From positions 1 to 8,524 of the forward strand of contig ONPY01000113.1 in assembly GCA_900319835.1 (NCBI GenBank): a DNA stretch of 8,524 nt, given 5' to 3'. The notes beneath the pieces were generated by a model, which worked only from the letters and a program-made list of their open reading frames with translations, was not told where the DNA came from and searched no databases. Source of the stretch: an uncultured Eubacteriales bacterium. Lineage in GTDB: Bacteria > Bacillota_A > Clostridia > Oscillospirales > Oscillospiraceae. Positions 1 through 5,405 of this stretch are shown piece by piece. How positions within the stretch are numbered: the first letter of the stretch is position 1; each line of letters opens with the position of its first letter. The position numbers and the translations under genes are program-made.

Positions 1-19
1 TAGATGGGACAAGAGGTTT

Positions 20-95
20 GGACCGTTAGCTCAGTTGGTAGAGCAGCCGGCTCATAACCGGTCGGTCCGGGGTTCGAGTCCCTGACGGTCCACCA
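20..95 (+). tRNA. tRNA-Met (anticodon CAT, elongator type)
   Basis: A complete 76-nt cloverleaf. The acceptor stem GGACCGT (20-26) pairs with ACGGTCC (85-91), followed by discriminator A and an encoded CCA (93-95). The anticodon loop has CAT at 53-55, and the T-arm contains GGTTCGAGTCC. The anticodon stem lacks the three consecutive G:C pairs of initiator tRNA, so this is an elongator Met tRNA. A lysidine-modified Ile2 tRNA shares the CAT anticodon and cannot be excluded by eye. It lies 24 bases upstream of the Trp tRNA and probably shares its transcript. Confidence 0.95.
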
Positions 96-119
96 ATTTG
101 AACCGTCTTAATGATATAT

Positions 120-195
120 AGGGGAATAGCTCAGCTGGTAGAGCGGCGGTCTCCAAAACCGTAGGCCGAGGGTTCGAAGCCTTCTTCCCCTGCCA
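120..195 (+). tRNA. tRNA-Trp (anticodon CCA), likely integration target
   Basis: A complete 76-nt cloverleaf. The acceptor AGGGGAA (120-126) pairs with TTCCCCT (185-191), then discriminator G and encoded CCA (193-195). The anticodon CCA is at 153-155 in a 5-bp stem with a 7-nt loop, and the T-arm has GGTTCGAAGCC. The gene is intact although a tyrosine-recombinase element lies directly downstream. This is the usual outcome when an element integrates at a tRNA 3' end and rebuilds it. Use as the attachment site is inferred from position; the other element end is outside the window. Confidence 0.95.
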
Positions 196-196
196 G

Positions 197-240
197 AAAT
201 CGTCTTGAAATGTTTCGTTTCAAGACGATTTTTGCTTTTC
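197..240 (+). terminator. Rho-independent terminator of the tRNA operon
   Basis: A perfect 14-bp stem, AAATCGTCTTGAAA (197-210) with TTTCAAGACGATTT (218-231), has a 7-nt loop and runs into TTTGCTTTT. It starts two bases after the CCA of tRNA-Trp. The symmetric stem could also stop integrase transcription arriving from the right, though the T-run in that direction is short (TTTCTGG). Confidence 0.85.
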
Positions 241-356
241 TCGACTTCTTTTGCTTCTGGAAAGTTCATAAGAAAATCTTTGACGGCTACCGTGACCACA
301 ACGGGACTTCAAAATAGTGCAGGAATTGGGCAAGAACCTTCTTCCCAGGGCATCTT
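241..356. other. Element-chromosome junction, candidate attL region
   Basis: A 116-bp gene-free stretch lies between the tRNA terminator and the integrase stop. The decamer CCTTCTTCCC from the 3' end of tRNA-Trp (180-189) recurs at 337-346. It could be an attachment-core remnant or a recombinase arm site. A third copy occurs by chance or homology at 7123-7132 inside a rep fragment, which weakens the case. The exact crossover point cannot be fixed without the other end of the element or an empty site. Confidence 0.35.
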
Positions 357-1574
357 TTATGCATTTTTAGTTCTTGAAATCTCATTTATATACTGCTGCA
401 TGCGGTCTGCGCTCTCCCTCTGCATCCGGTCTGAGACGTGCCCATATACATCCAAAGTGAATGACGCGGACGCATGGCCCAGGTTCGTCTGCACAGTTTT
501 TACATCATCTCCGTTCTGCAGGGAAATCACTGCAAAGGTGTGCCGCAGGTCGTGGACTCGCGCATCCGGAGCGCCTGCTTCCTCCGCCAGCTTTTTGAAA
601 TGCAGATACAGCCGCTTGGCAACGAGATAGCGCCCATCCTCATTGGTGAACACAAGGGCCTTCTTGTGCTCCGCCTCATTGTGCCATGCCTGCCAGTCAT
701 CCCCAGCGCGCATGCACTGCATGACCTGTTCCGTATACCTTTGTTTAAGTGTCTGCATCACGTAACGTGCCGGGCGCAGGACGCGCGACTTGCCGTTTTT
801 GGTCGGTGTCAGCTGCGTTCCGCCTGCAGATTGCGGTCGGCGCTGGAGCTGCTTGTTGATCAGAATGGTGCCGTTGTGGAAATCCACGCAGTCCCAGGTG
901 AGCCCCAGAGCTTCCGCCTCCCGCAGGCCGGTGAACAGGATCACCCGGAGTACGGTGCCGTAGATATCGTCGGACTGGGAGAGCCGGATAAACTCCTGAA
1001 TCTCGTCGTCCGACAGCGGCTTGATCTCCGTCTTGTACACGCGGGGGAGTCTGGCTTTCGTGCAGGGGTTCTTCTTGATGAGGTCGATCTCCACCGCCTG
1101 CTGCATAGCAGCCCGAAAGACGATGTGGACATTCTTCACACTCTTGGCGGAAAGGCAGCGGCCATTGGAGTCCGGCTTCATGAGCGTGTTGTAGAAGAGC
1201 TGGACCTTCATGGGCGTGAGATCTTCCAGATAGACATTGCCCAGGGCAGGCGCGATATGCTTTTTGATCTGGGCTTTATAGCCTTTAAGGGTGGAGTAGC
1301 GCTTATCGACGGAGTACTCATTGACCCACATCTCCAGCCAGTCCTTGAGTTTCATCCTGCTGGGTTCGATATACTCATTTCTGGAAATCTCGGACATGAT
1401 CTGGACAAGCTTCTCATGAACTTCCTTCTGCGTTTTTCCGTAGATGGATTTTCGGATCTGTTTTCCCGTTTCGGGGTCAAAGCCGAGGGAATAGCGGCCC
1501 TCCCAACGCCCGTCTGAGCGGTTGACGATGCTGCCTTCCCCATTGGCGCGCTTGTTTCTTTTTTTCTTGGACAT
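357..1574 (-). CDS. int: Tyrosine recombinase (Tn916/phage-type integrase)
   Basis: This 405-aa protein catalyses site-specific integration and excision of the element through a covalent 3'-phosphotyrosine intermediate. The N-terminus is basic and carries an AP2-like arm-binding segment (about residues 10-60, GSIVNRSDGRWEGRYSLG). A SAM-like core-binding domain follows (about 70-170). The catalytic domain has all expected residues: Arg218 in TGLREAEALGL, His341 and Arg344 in HDLRHTF, His367 in LGHAS, and nucleophile Tyr377 in DVYGHVS. Length is normal for Tn916-family integrases. The ATG is preceded by AGAGAGG about 5 bases upstream and by a dedicated promoter (1625-1652). It lies downstream of a small HTH gene, matching the xis-int order of Tn916-like elements, and its 3' end faces tRNA-Trp. 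No damage is visible, so it is probably active. A long open frame on the opposite strand is a shadow. Confidence 0.96.
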   Translation of the reverse strand: MSKKKRNKRANGEGSIVNRSDGRWEGRYSLGFDPETGKQIRKSIYGKTQKEVHEKLVQIMSEISRNEYIEPSRMKLKDWLEMWVNEYSVDKRYSTLKGYKAQIKKHIAPALGNVYLEDLTPMKVQLFYNTLMKPDSNGRCLSAKSVKNVHIVFRAAMQQAVEIDLIKKNPCTKARLPRVYKTEIKPLSDDEIQEFIRLSQSDDIYGTVLRVILFTGLREAEALGLTWDCVDFHNGTILINKQLQRRPQSAGGTQLTPTKNGKSRVLRPARYVMQTLKQRYTEQVMQCMRAGDDWQAWHNEAEHKKALVFTNEDGRYLVAKRLYLHFKKLAEEAGAPDARVHDLRHTFAVISLQNGDDVKTVQTNLGHASASFTLDVYGHVSDRMQRESADRMQQYINEISRTKNA

Positions 1575-1600
1575 GTTACCTCTCTTTCTGCAGATTCTGT

Positions 1601-1608
1601 GACCGGTC
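1601..1608. repeat. 8-bp palindrome in the int leader
   Basis: GACCGGTC is a perfect palindrome about 26 bases upstream of the int start and just downstream of the predicted transcription start. It is well placed for an operator or for leader RNA structure, but it is short and could be chance. Confidence 0.3.
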
Positions 1609-1624
1609 GGTCTAACCTAACGCT

Positions 1625-1652
1625 ATTATATCAGGGCAAAGCTGCGCTGCAA
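1625..1652 (-). promoter_or_regulatory. Sigma-70-type promoter for int
   Basis: On the minus strand TTGCAG (1652-1647) is followed 16 bases later by a perfect TATAAT (1630-1625). The predicted start is near 1618, about 45 bases upstream of the integrase ATG. It sits downstream of the hairpin at 1687-1712, so int appears to be transcribed independently of the xis/parB/mob operon. Confidence 0.75.
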
Positions 1653-1686
1653 CTCTGCGATTGTCCTCTCTCCATGTGGAAAACAC

Positions 1687-1712
1687 AGCCCCGCCGGAAG
1701 CCCGGCGGGGCT
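1687..1712 (-). terminator. GC-rich hairpin between xis and int
   Basis: AGCCCCGCCGG (1687-1697) and CCGGCGGGGCT (1702-1712) form a perfect 11-bp stem with a 4-nt loop. On the minus strand it is followed by GTGTTTTCC, a weak T-tract. It lies 10 bases past the stop of the upstream HTH gene, so it probably terminates the mob/parB/xis operon, or attenuates it, before int. Confidence 0.65.
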
Positions 1713-1722
1713 GCGCCTTAGG

Positions 1723-1932
1723 TTAGATCGCCTTCTGACGACCCAGCCAGTCGAGGAAGGGATCCCGCGGTACGATGATGCGCTTGCCGATCCGGATTGT
1801 GGGAAAGTCCTCCCGATGGAGCAGGATGTAGGCGTTGGCCCGGGAGATCCCCAGAATGCCGGAAACATCGTCCGCACTCAGGTTAAGGGGAAGCTCATCA
1901 AAGGACGAATAGACGGTTTTTTCTTTTTTCAT
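1723..1932 (-). CDS. Small HTH DNA-binding protein, excisionase-like
   Basis: A 69-aa protein whose centre reads as a winged-helix/MerR-type HTH of the excisionase (HTH_17) class: LSADDVSGILGISRANAYILL (about residues 18-38), then the wing FPTIRIGKRIIVPRDPFLDWL (43-63). Such proteins bend attachment-site DNA to favour excision or act as regulators. The ATG at 1932 is chosen because AGGAGG lies 7 bases upstream; longer in-frame extensions overlap the end of parB and lack a good site. It begins 25 bases after the parB stop and precedes int, the standard place for xis. It could instead be a transcriptional regulator of the same fold. Confidence 0.85.
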   Translation of the reverse strand: MKKEKTVYSSFDELPLNLSADDVSGILGISRANAYILLHREDFPTIRIGKRIIVPRDPFLDWLGRQKAI

Positions 1933-1957
1933 TTTTACCTCCTGTTGATAACTGTTT

Positions 1958-2885
1958 TTATCGCGCGTCGCGGCTGCGCTCGCGCTGGCGTTTGAGAAGC
2001 TCGAGACCCTTGAGGATGTCCCGGCGGATCTCTTCATTGGTGTAGCGGGGCGGGAAGAAGCTGCGGAAATCCTCCCGCTTGAGCTTGATCTGCTCCTGCT
2101 GGTTGGGCTTCTCCTGCCGCATGAGCGCCTCGATGGCGGCGGCATCAAGCGTCCCGGCCTGAGCTGCCTTTTTCAGCTGGATTGCCTGGGCATGGGACGG
2201 CGTACACTGGTTGGTCTCCATGGCGGTGAGCAGCTGGCGCTGCTGCTCTTCCGAAAGATAGGACAGCTCCACCGCCGGATTGAAGGCGATGCGGCCCTCA
2301 TCCACCTTGGCGAGAAGCTCCGGAATGAGACTCGTCAGGCGGATGTATCGGAATACCTGATCGCGGCTGTCATTTGCTGATTCTCCAACCAAAGCGGCAG
2401 AGTCGAACTTCGTCGCAACTTGCGACGAAGTTAAATCAGATCGTTTTCCTTGATTTCTTACGGCTTCCAACTTCATCTTATAGGCAAAAGCCTTTTCGCT
2501 GGGAAGGATGTGCTCGCGCTGAAGGTTGGCGTCCACCATGGTGATCACGGCCTCGTCATCAGTCATCTCCCGGATGACCACCGGCATATCCTCCATCCCC
2601 AGAGCCTGACATGCGGCAAGACGCCGATGGCCGGACACCAGCTCGTAGCCGCCATCCTCCATCGGCCGGGCCAGACCGGGGGAGAGGACGCCCACCTTGC
2701 GGATGCTCTCCACGATCCGCTCCATCTCCTCGTTGTTCTGTACCTTGAAGGGGGTGATCCTTGAAGGGGCGAAGCTCGGCCAGCGGAATCCGCTGCACCT
2801 TTTCGAGCTGCGCTTCGTCCCGTTCCTGCTGGGTGGTGAACAGCTCGTCCACGCTGGTGAGTAAACTGCTTGCGCTTCGTTTCAT
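1958..2885 (-). pseudogene. parB: ParB/Spo0J-family partition protein, frameshifted
   Basis: Reading across one extra base gives a 308-aa ParB-like protein. The N-terminal nuclease-like domain has IPLAELRPFKDHP (33-45), FKVQNNEEMERIVESI and the SGHRR motif (84-88). Then come DANLQREHILPSEKAFAYKMK (about 118-137), an HTH region (about 150-180) and a C-terminal FFPPRYTNEEIRRDIL segment. The break is in a run of five C (plus-strand G, 2750-2754) just after His-Pro. Read literally, frame 0 leaves a 45-aa correct N-terminus plus junk to a stop near 2559. The remaining 255 aa is open from an internal ATG at 2725. The ATG at 2885 overlaps the relaxase stop as ATGA, so synthesis is coupled to mobA. 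Homopolymer sequencing error, true mutation and ribosomal +1 slippage are all possible. A role in element maintenance or mob regulation is inferred from family and context. Confidence 0.88.
2406..2432. repeat. Perfect 12-bp palindrome inside parB
   Basis: AACTTCGTCGCA (2406-2417) and TGCGACGAAGTT (2421-2432) are perfect inverted copies around a 3-base centre. The palindrome lies within the codons for LTSSQVATK, at the start of the ParB DNA-binding region. It could be a parS-like or operator site for the encoded protein, or an RNA hairpin in the message. The sequence shows only the palindrome. Confidence 0.75.
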
Positions 2886-4273
2886 ATTTCTTTTACATGA
2901 CCTCTCTTTCTTTCCTTGGTTTTCTCCGGCCGGTACAGCTCCCGCCGCATGGCGAGTTCCGCCCGGAGTTTGTCCTGAATCTCTTCCTGACTGTCCAGCA
3001 CACCCTGGGCAGTCTTTCGTTCTTTCCGCAGGGCTTTCAGCTGGGCGGTACAATCGTCCCGCCGGATTTTCAACAACTCCAGCTCCGCCGGATCCTGGCA
3101 GCGCCGCATGCGGTTATAGAGCTTGTCCCGCCGGACGCTTACGGTATGGATCTCGCGATCTGTGCGGCGGATGAAGTTTTCCACAGCGGGGATGCTGTCC
3201 AGATTATGCCGGACCAGGAGCTTTGCCTGGGCGGAGTAGCGATCCATGCGGCGGACTGCCTCCCGCATCTCCGGCGACAGAGGACGGTGGGGCTTGTCCC
3301 TGGGCAGGTAGCCCAGCAGATAGCAGTAGTGCAGATACAGCGCCCGTAGGCCGGTGGCTTTTTTCACGCCTCGGATGCTGCCGCTGAGATGCATCTGCCG
3401 GGGCCGACTCTCCTTCATCCGCGCCTGCTCCTGCCAGAAGGCCCGGTTCCCCTGAAAGCGCTGAGGGCTGGAGTCCGAGCAGATCCTCTCCATGATGGAC
3501 TTGTTGTCGTAGCCCTCGCCCAGCCGCGCCATGCGTACAGGCTTCTGGCTGTCGACGGAGCGGATGGTGAAGTACTTGCGCTTCTTGTCCAGAGACACCA
3601 CATAACCCTTGGCGCGCATGATGGCGTCAAAGTCCCGCGCCGTCCGCGCAATGGCTGCCGCCTCGTCAATGGCCTCCCGCATGAGATTGTAGCGGGTGGG
3701 CTCACCGTTTCGCTCGGCAAAGTAGATGGCCCGCGGCGTCTTCCCGCCGGGGTTCTGAATAACCGAGAGCCCGTACTCGACACACAGCTCGTCCGACAGG
3801 CGGCGGAGTTCATAGTAGGCCCGCTTGCTGCAGTTGAACTTCTTGCCGTCCCACATGTTCACCGAGTTGATGACCAGATGGTTGTGGTAGGTGCCGGTGT
3901 TGAAGTGGGTGGCGACCAGCACCTGGTGGCCGTCGCCCCACATGCGCCTGGCCAGCTCCACACCCAGTTGATGGCAGAGCCCCGGCGTGACCTCACCGGG
4001 CTTAAAGCTCTGGTAAGCGTGATAGGCTACGTTCCCATCGGTCTTGCCGAAGCGGGACTGCACGGCCTGCATCTCCCGGAAAGCGCTGCCGACGGTGCAG
4101 TTGACGCCGGTGACGTACAGGGTCTTCTCCTCACCCTGCTCGGTCTTCTCGGCATTGGCCGCGTAGTGGAGCACGGTCCTCAGATCGGTGTACTCGGTCT
4201 TGGCAGGGTTCCGGGCGTAGTCCACCACCCGGCGCAGGCTGTTCTTAATGGGCCAGATCTTCGTAACTGCCAT
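2882..4273 (-). CDS. mobA: MOBP-type relaxase (mobilization nuclease)
   Basis: This relaxase nicks one strand at oriT and pilots the transferred strand through a helper conjugation system. From the ATG at 4273 it is 463 aa. Tyr19 in VVDYARNP is the likely nucleophile. The metal-binding histidine motif is HFNTGTYHNHLVINS with His123, His130 and His132, preceded by NVAYHAYQSFKPGE (about 82-95). The last third (about 365-450) is charged and heptad-rich, so probably coiled coil. A GTG two codons upstream (4279) is also open, but MAVTKIWPIK is the usual relaxase N-terminus, so the ATG is preferred. The gene overlaps the end of mobC by 29 bases and its TGA overlaps the parB ATG, indicating one coupled operon. 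No frameshift or missing catalytic residue is seen. No coupling protein or VirB4 is visible, so transfer in trans is likely. Confidence 0.94.
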   Translation of the reverse strand: MAVTKIWPIKNSLRRVVDYARNPAKTEYTDLRTVLHYAANAEKTEQGEEKTLYVTGVNCTVGSAFREMQAVQSRFGKTDGNVAYHAYQSFKPGEVTPGLCHQLGVELARRMWGDGHQVLVATHFNTGTYHNHLVINSVNMWDGKKFNCSKRAYYELRRLSDELCVEYGLSVIQNPGGKTPRAIYFAERNGEPTRYNLMREAIDEAAAIARTARDFDAIMRAKGYVVSLDKKRKYFTIRSVDSQKPVRMARLGEGYDNKSIMERICSDSSPQRFQGNRAFWQEQARMKESRPRQMHLSGSIRGVKKATGLRALYLHYCYLLGYLPRDKPHRPLSPEMREAVRRMDRYSAQAKLLVRHNLDSIPAVENFIRRTDREIHTVSVRRDKLYNRMRRCQDPAELELLKIRRDDCTAQLKALRKERKTAQGVLDSQEEIQDKLRAELAMRRELYRPEKTKERKRGHVKEI

Positions 4274-4559
4274 CGTCACCGCCTGCGGTGCAGACGCGGT
4301 AGAACTGCTCCGTCAGTGCATCAAACTGCCGCTCGATCCAGTCGGGATCCTGATGCTGGTACTCACTCCGTAGCCGAAGGAGGCCGCGGTAGAGGGTGTA
4401 CAGCTCGTCCATGGGCAGGGGCTGCAGCTTCTTGCCCAGACCCACGGTGCGAAGATAAGCCGAGAGGCTCATGCGGCAGATCCGGGCGTTGCGCTGCAGC
4501 CGCCGCTTCTCGCCTTCGGTCACGCGGATTTGAATGGGGATTTCTCTTGTTCTGTGCAA
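4245..4559 (-). CDS. mobC: MobC-family relaxosome accessory protein
   Basis: A 104-aa basic protein. The N-terminal ribbon-helix-helix-like start REIPIQIRVTEGEKRRLQRNA and the segment CRMSLSAYLRTVGLG (about 28-42) are typical of MobC. MobC binds oriT and helps the relaxase open the nick region. The only start giving this N-terminus is a TTG at 4559, with AAAGGA about 9-11 bases upstream; no in-frame ATG precedes the conserved part. The 3' end overlaps the relaxase start, and the upstream intergenic DNA contains three hairpins that could be its target. Family assignment rests on the motif pattern, size and position next to a MOBP relaxase. Confidence 0.85.
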   Translation of the reverse strand: MHRTREIPIQIRVTEGEKRRLQRNARICRMSLSAYLRTVGLGKKLQPLPMDELYTLYRGLLRLRSEYQHQDPDWIERQFDALTEQFYRVCTAGGDDGSYEDLAH

Positions 4560-4588
4560 ATGCTTTTTCCTTTCTAATTTGGGGTTCT

Positions 4589-4641
4589 AGGGGCAGCGCC
4601 CCTTGCGGTGTGTACCGCTCCGGCTTTGTCAGTACAAAGCC
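4589..4641. other. Candidate oriT: three consecutive hairpins upstream of mobC
   Basis: Three perfect inverted repeats lie end to end in 53 bp. They are AGGGGC-agc-GCCCCT (4589-4603), GCGGT-gtgt-ACCGC (4605-4618) and GGCTTTGT-cagt-ACAAAGCC (4622-4641). The cluster fills the only sizeable gap in the mob operon and lies just upstream of mobC and mobA, where MOBP oriT sites are commonly found. None has a T-run in the transcribed direction, so a terminator is less likely. The nick position is not identified. Confidence 0.5.
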
Positions 4642-4649
4642 TATGCTCG

Positions 4650-5048
4650 TTAAACCTCCGGACAGGCATCCTCTGTAATGCCAGGCTCACCCGGCAGCTT
4701 TTCGAACGCTTCTTTGGGGTTGGTCTCGCCCGGGAGCCACTCCGCATAGATGAGGCGGCCGCGCTCTCCGTCCCCGACAGCCCGGATCTCCAGATCCACA
4801 ATGGCGCCGATGGGAATGTCCATGAAGCCCATATACGGGACGCCGGTGGGGTTCTGCTGAAAGACCGGGGTGATGATCTTGTCCCCGCGGTCCAGGGTGA
4901 GGTAGACGAACATGCAGTGTCCGCCCCAGCGCTTGCAGTCGAGACGGCCGCAGGCAGCACCGAAGTCGCTTCCCTTGAGTATGCGGTAGGGGGAGGTGTC
5001 AAAGCCGAGAGCGGCAAACTGCCGCTTGGTGTAGGCGTGAAAACCCAT
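4650..5048 (-). CDS. Uncharacterised 132-aa protein with Cys/His cluster
   Basis: I do not recognise this family. The protein is soluble, without signal peptide or membrane segments. Residues 33-45 read CGRLDCKRWGGHC, giving Cys33, Cys38, His44 and Cys45, a possible metal site. A beta-rich centre (CMFVYLTLDRGDKIITPVFQQ) is followed by PYMGFMDIPIGAIVDLEI and an acidic C-terminus. The start is well supported: ATG at 5048 with AGGAGG 7 bases upstream. It lies between the YdbC-like gene (18 bases upstream) and the oriT candidate/mobC, so it is probably in the same operon. A role in mobilization or replication is only suggested by context. Confidence 0.8.
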   Translation of the reverse strand: MGFHAYTKRQFAALGFDTSPYRILKGSDFGAACGRLDCKRWGGHCMFVYLTLDRGDKIITPVFQQNPTGVPYMGFMDIPIGAIVDLEIRAVGDGERGRLIYAEWLPGETNPKEAFEKLPGEPGITEDACPEV

Positions 5049-5065
5049 TGAATTCCTCCTTTCTT

Positions 5066-5299
5066 TTACTGACTGACAGAGCTGCCTGCCGTCAGCTCCT
5101 GATGCAGGGCATCCAGCAGCTTCCGGCTCTCCGCGCCGTTGAGGGTGATGCCCTTGCTGGGCTCGCCTTCCTTCCAGCGGCGGATGTCGATCTGCGGCGG
5201 CATGAAGCCCTAGCGGACGATGTTCAGCTCCTTGGTGGTGCCGCTCTCATGTCCGCCGAGGACGGCGATCTTGCGTACGAGTTCATAGGTTTTTGCCAT
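5066..5299 (-). pseudogene. ydbC: YdbC/PC4-like ssDNA-binding protein with in-frame amber
   Basis: A 77-codon frame opens at the ATG at 5299 with AAGGAG about 10 bases upstream. The first 29 residues (MAKTYELVRKIAVLGG..TKELNIVR) and the tail (PQIDIRRWKEGEPSKGITL...) match the YdbC/PC4 pattern, small proteins that bind single-stranded DNA as dimers. The two halves are in the same frame but separated by TAG at codon 30 (5212-5210). Family members commonly have Trp here (ELN-V-W), so one TGG to TAG change explains it. The next ATG (codon 33) has no ribosome site. It sits between repA and the 132-aa gene, fitting a replication or transfer role. Recoding of TAG is not supported by anything else in the window. 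Confidence 0.8.
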
Positions 5300-5335
5300 G
5301 TGTGTTTTCTCCTTTCTAATTTCAAATGATAAGTG

Positions 5336-5405
5336 TGACGGTTATGACGGCTGTGACGGCGCTGACTATATATCCGGATTGCCGTCATGGCCGTCACTGC
5401 TGTCA
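5336..5405. repeat. Opposed 9-bp iteron-like repeats at the 3' end of repA
   Basis: TGACGG recurs at exact 9-base spacing on the plus strand at 5336, 5345 and 5354, with a partial TGAC at 5363. Its complement recurs at 9-base spacing at 5382 (CCGTCA), 5391 (CCGTCA) and 5400 (CTGTCA). The two arrays face each other across a short AT-rich centre (TATATAT, 5367-5373). The right array codes for the last residues of RepA (DSSDGHDG), while the left array lies past its stop. Spacing, opposed symmetry and AT-rich core resemble a replication origin or operator for a Rep protein. Confidence 0.65.

Larger units (their letters stand above)
1608..1730. repeat. Inverted repeat bracketing the int promoter and terminator
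   Basis: TCTAACCTAA (1611-1620) and TTAGGTTAGA (1718-1727) are perfect 10-bp inverted copies. Allowing one mismatch, the match extends to 12 of 13 bases, out to CG at 1608-1609 and 1729-1730. The 97-bp interior holds both the int promoter and the GC-rich hairpin. The right arm contains the stop codon of the xis-like gene. Possible roles are an invertible promoter, paired recombinase or regulator sites, or a long-range RNA stem in read-through transcripts. Confidence 0.6.

Noticed and set aside
120..195. tRNA-Trp as an amber suppressor explaining the TAG in the YdbC gene
   Set aside because: The anticodon is plainly CCA, not CTA, and no other conserved gene here carries an internal TAG.
474..1517. 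347-codon plus-strand open frame opposite int
   Set aside because: Shadow frame; the minus strand has the full tyrosine-recombinase active site.
3389..4678. 429-codon plus-strand open frame opposite mobA/mobC
   Set aside because: Shadow of GC-rich coding DNA: no family motif, and the opposite strand carries clear relaxase motifs.
5336..5405. CRISPR array
   Set aside because: The repeat period is only 9 bases, with opposed orientation and no spacers of proper length.
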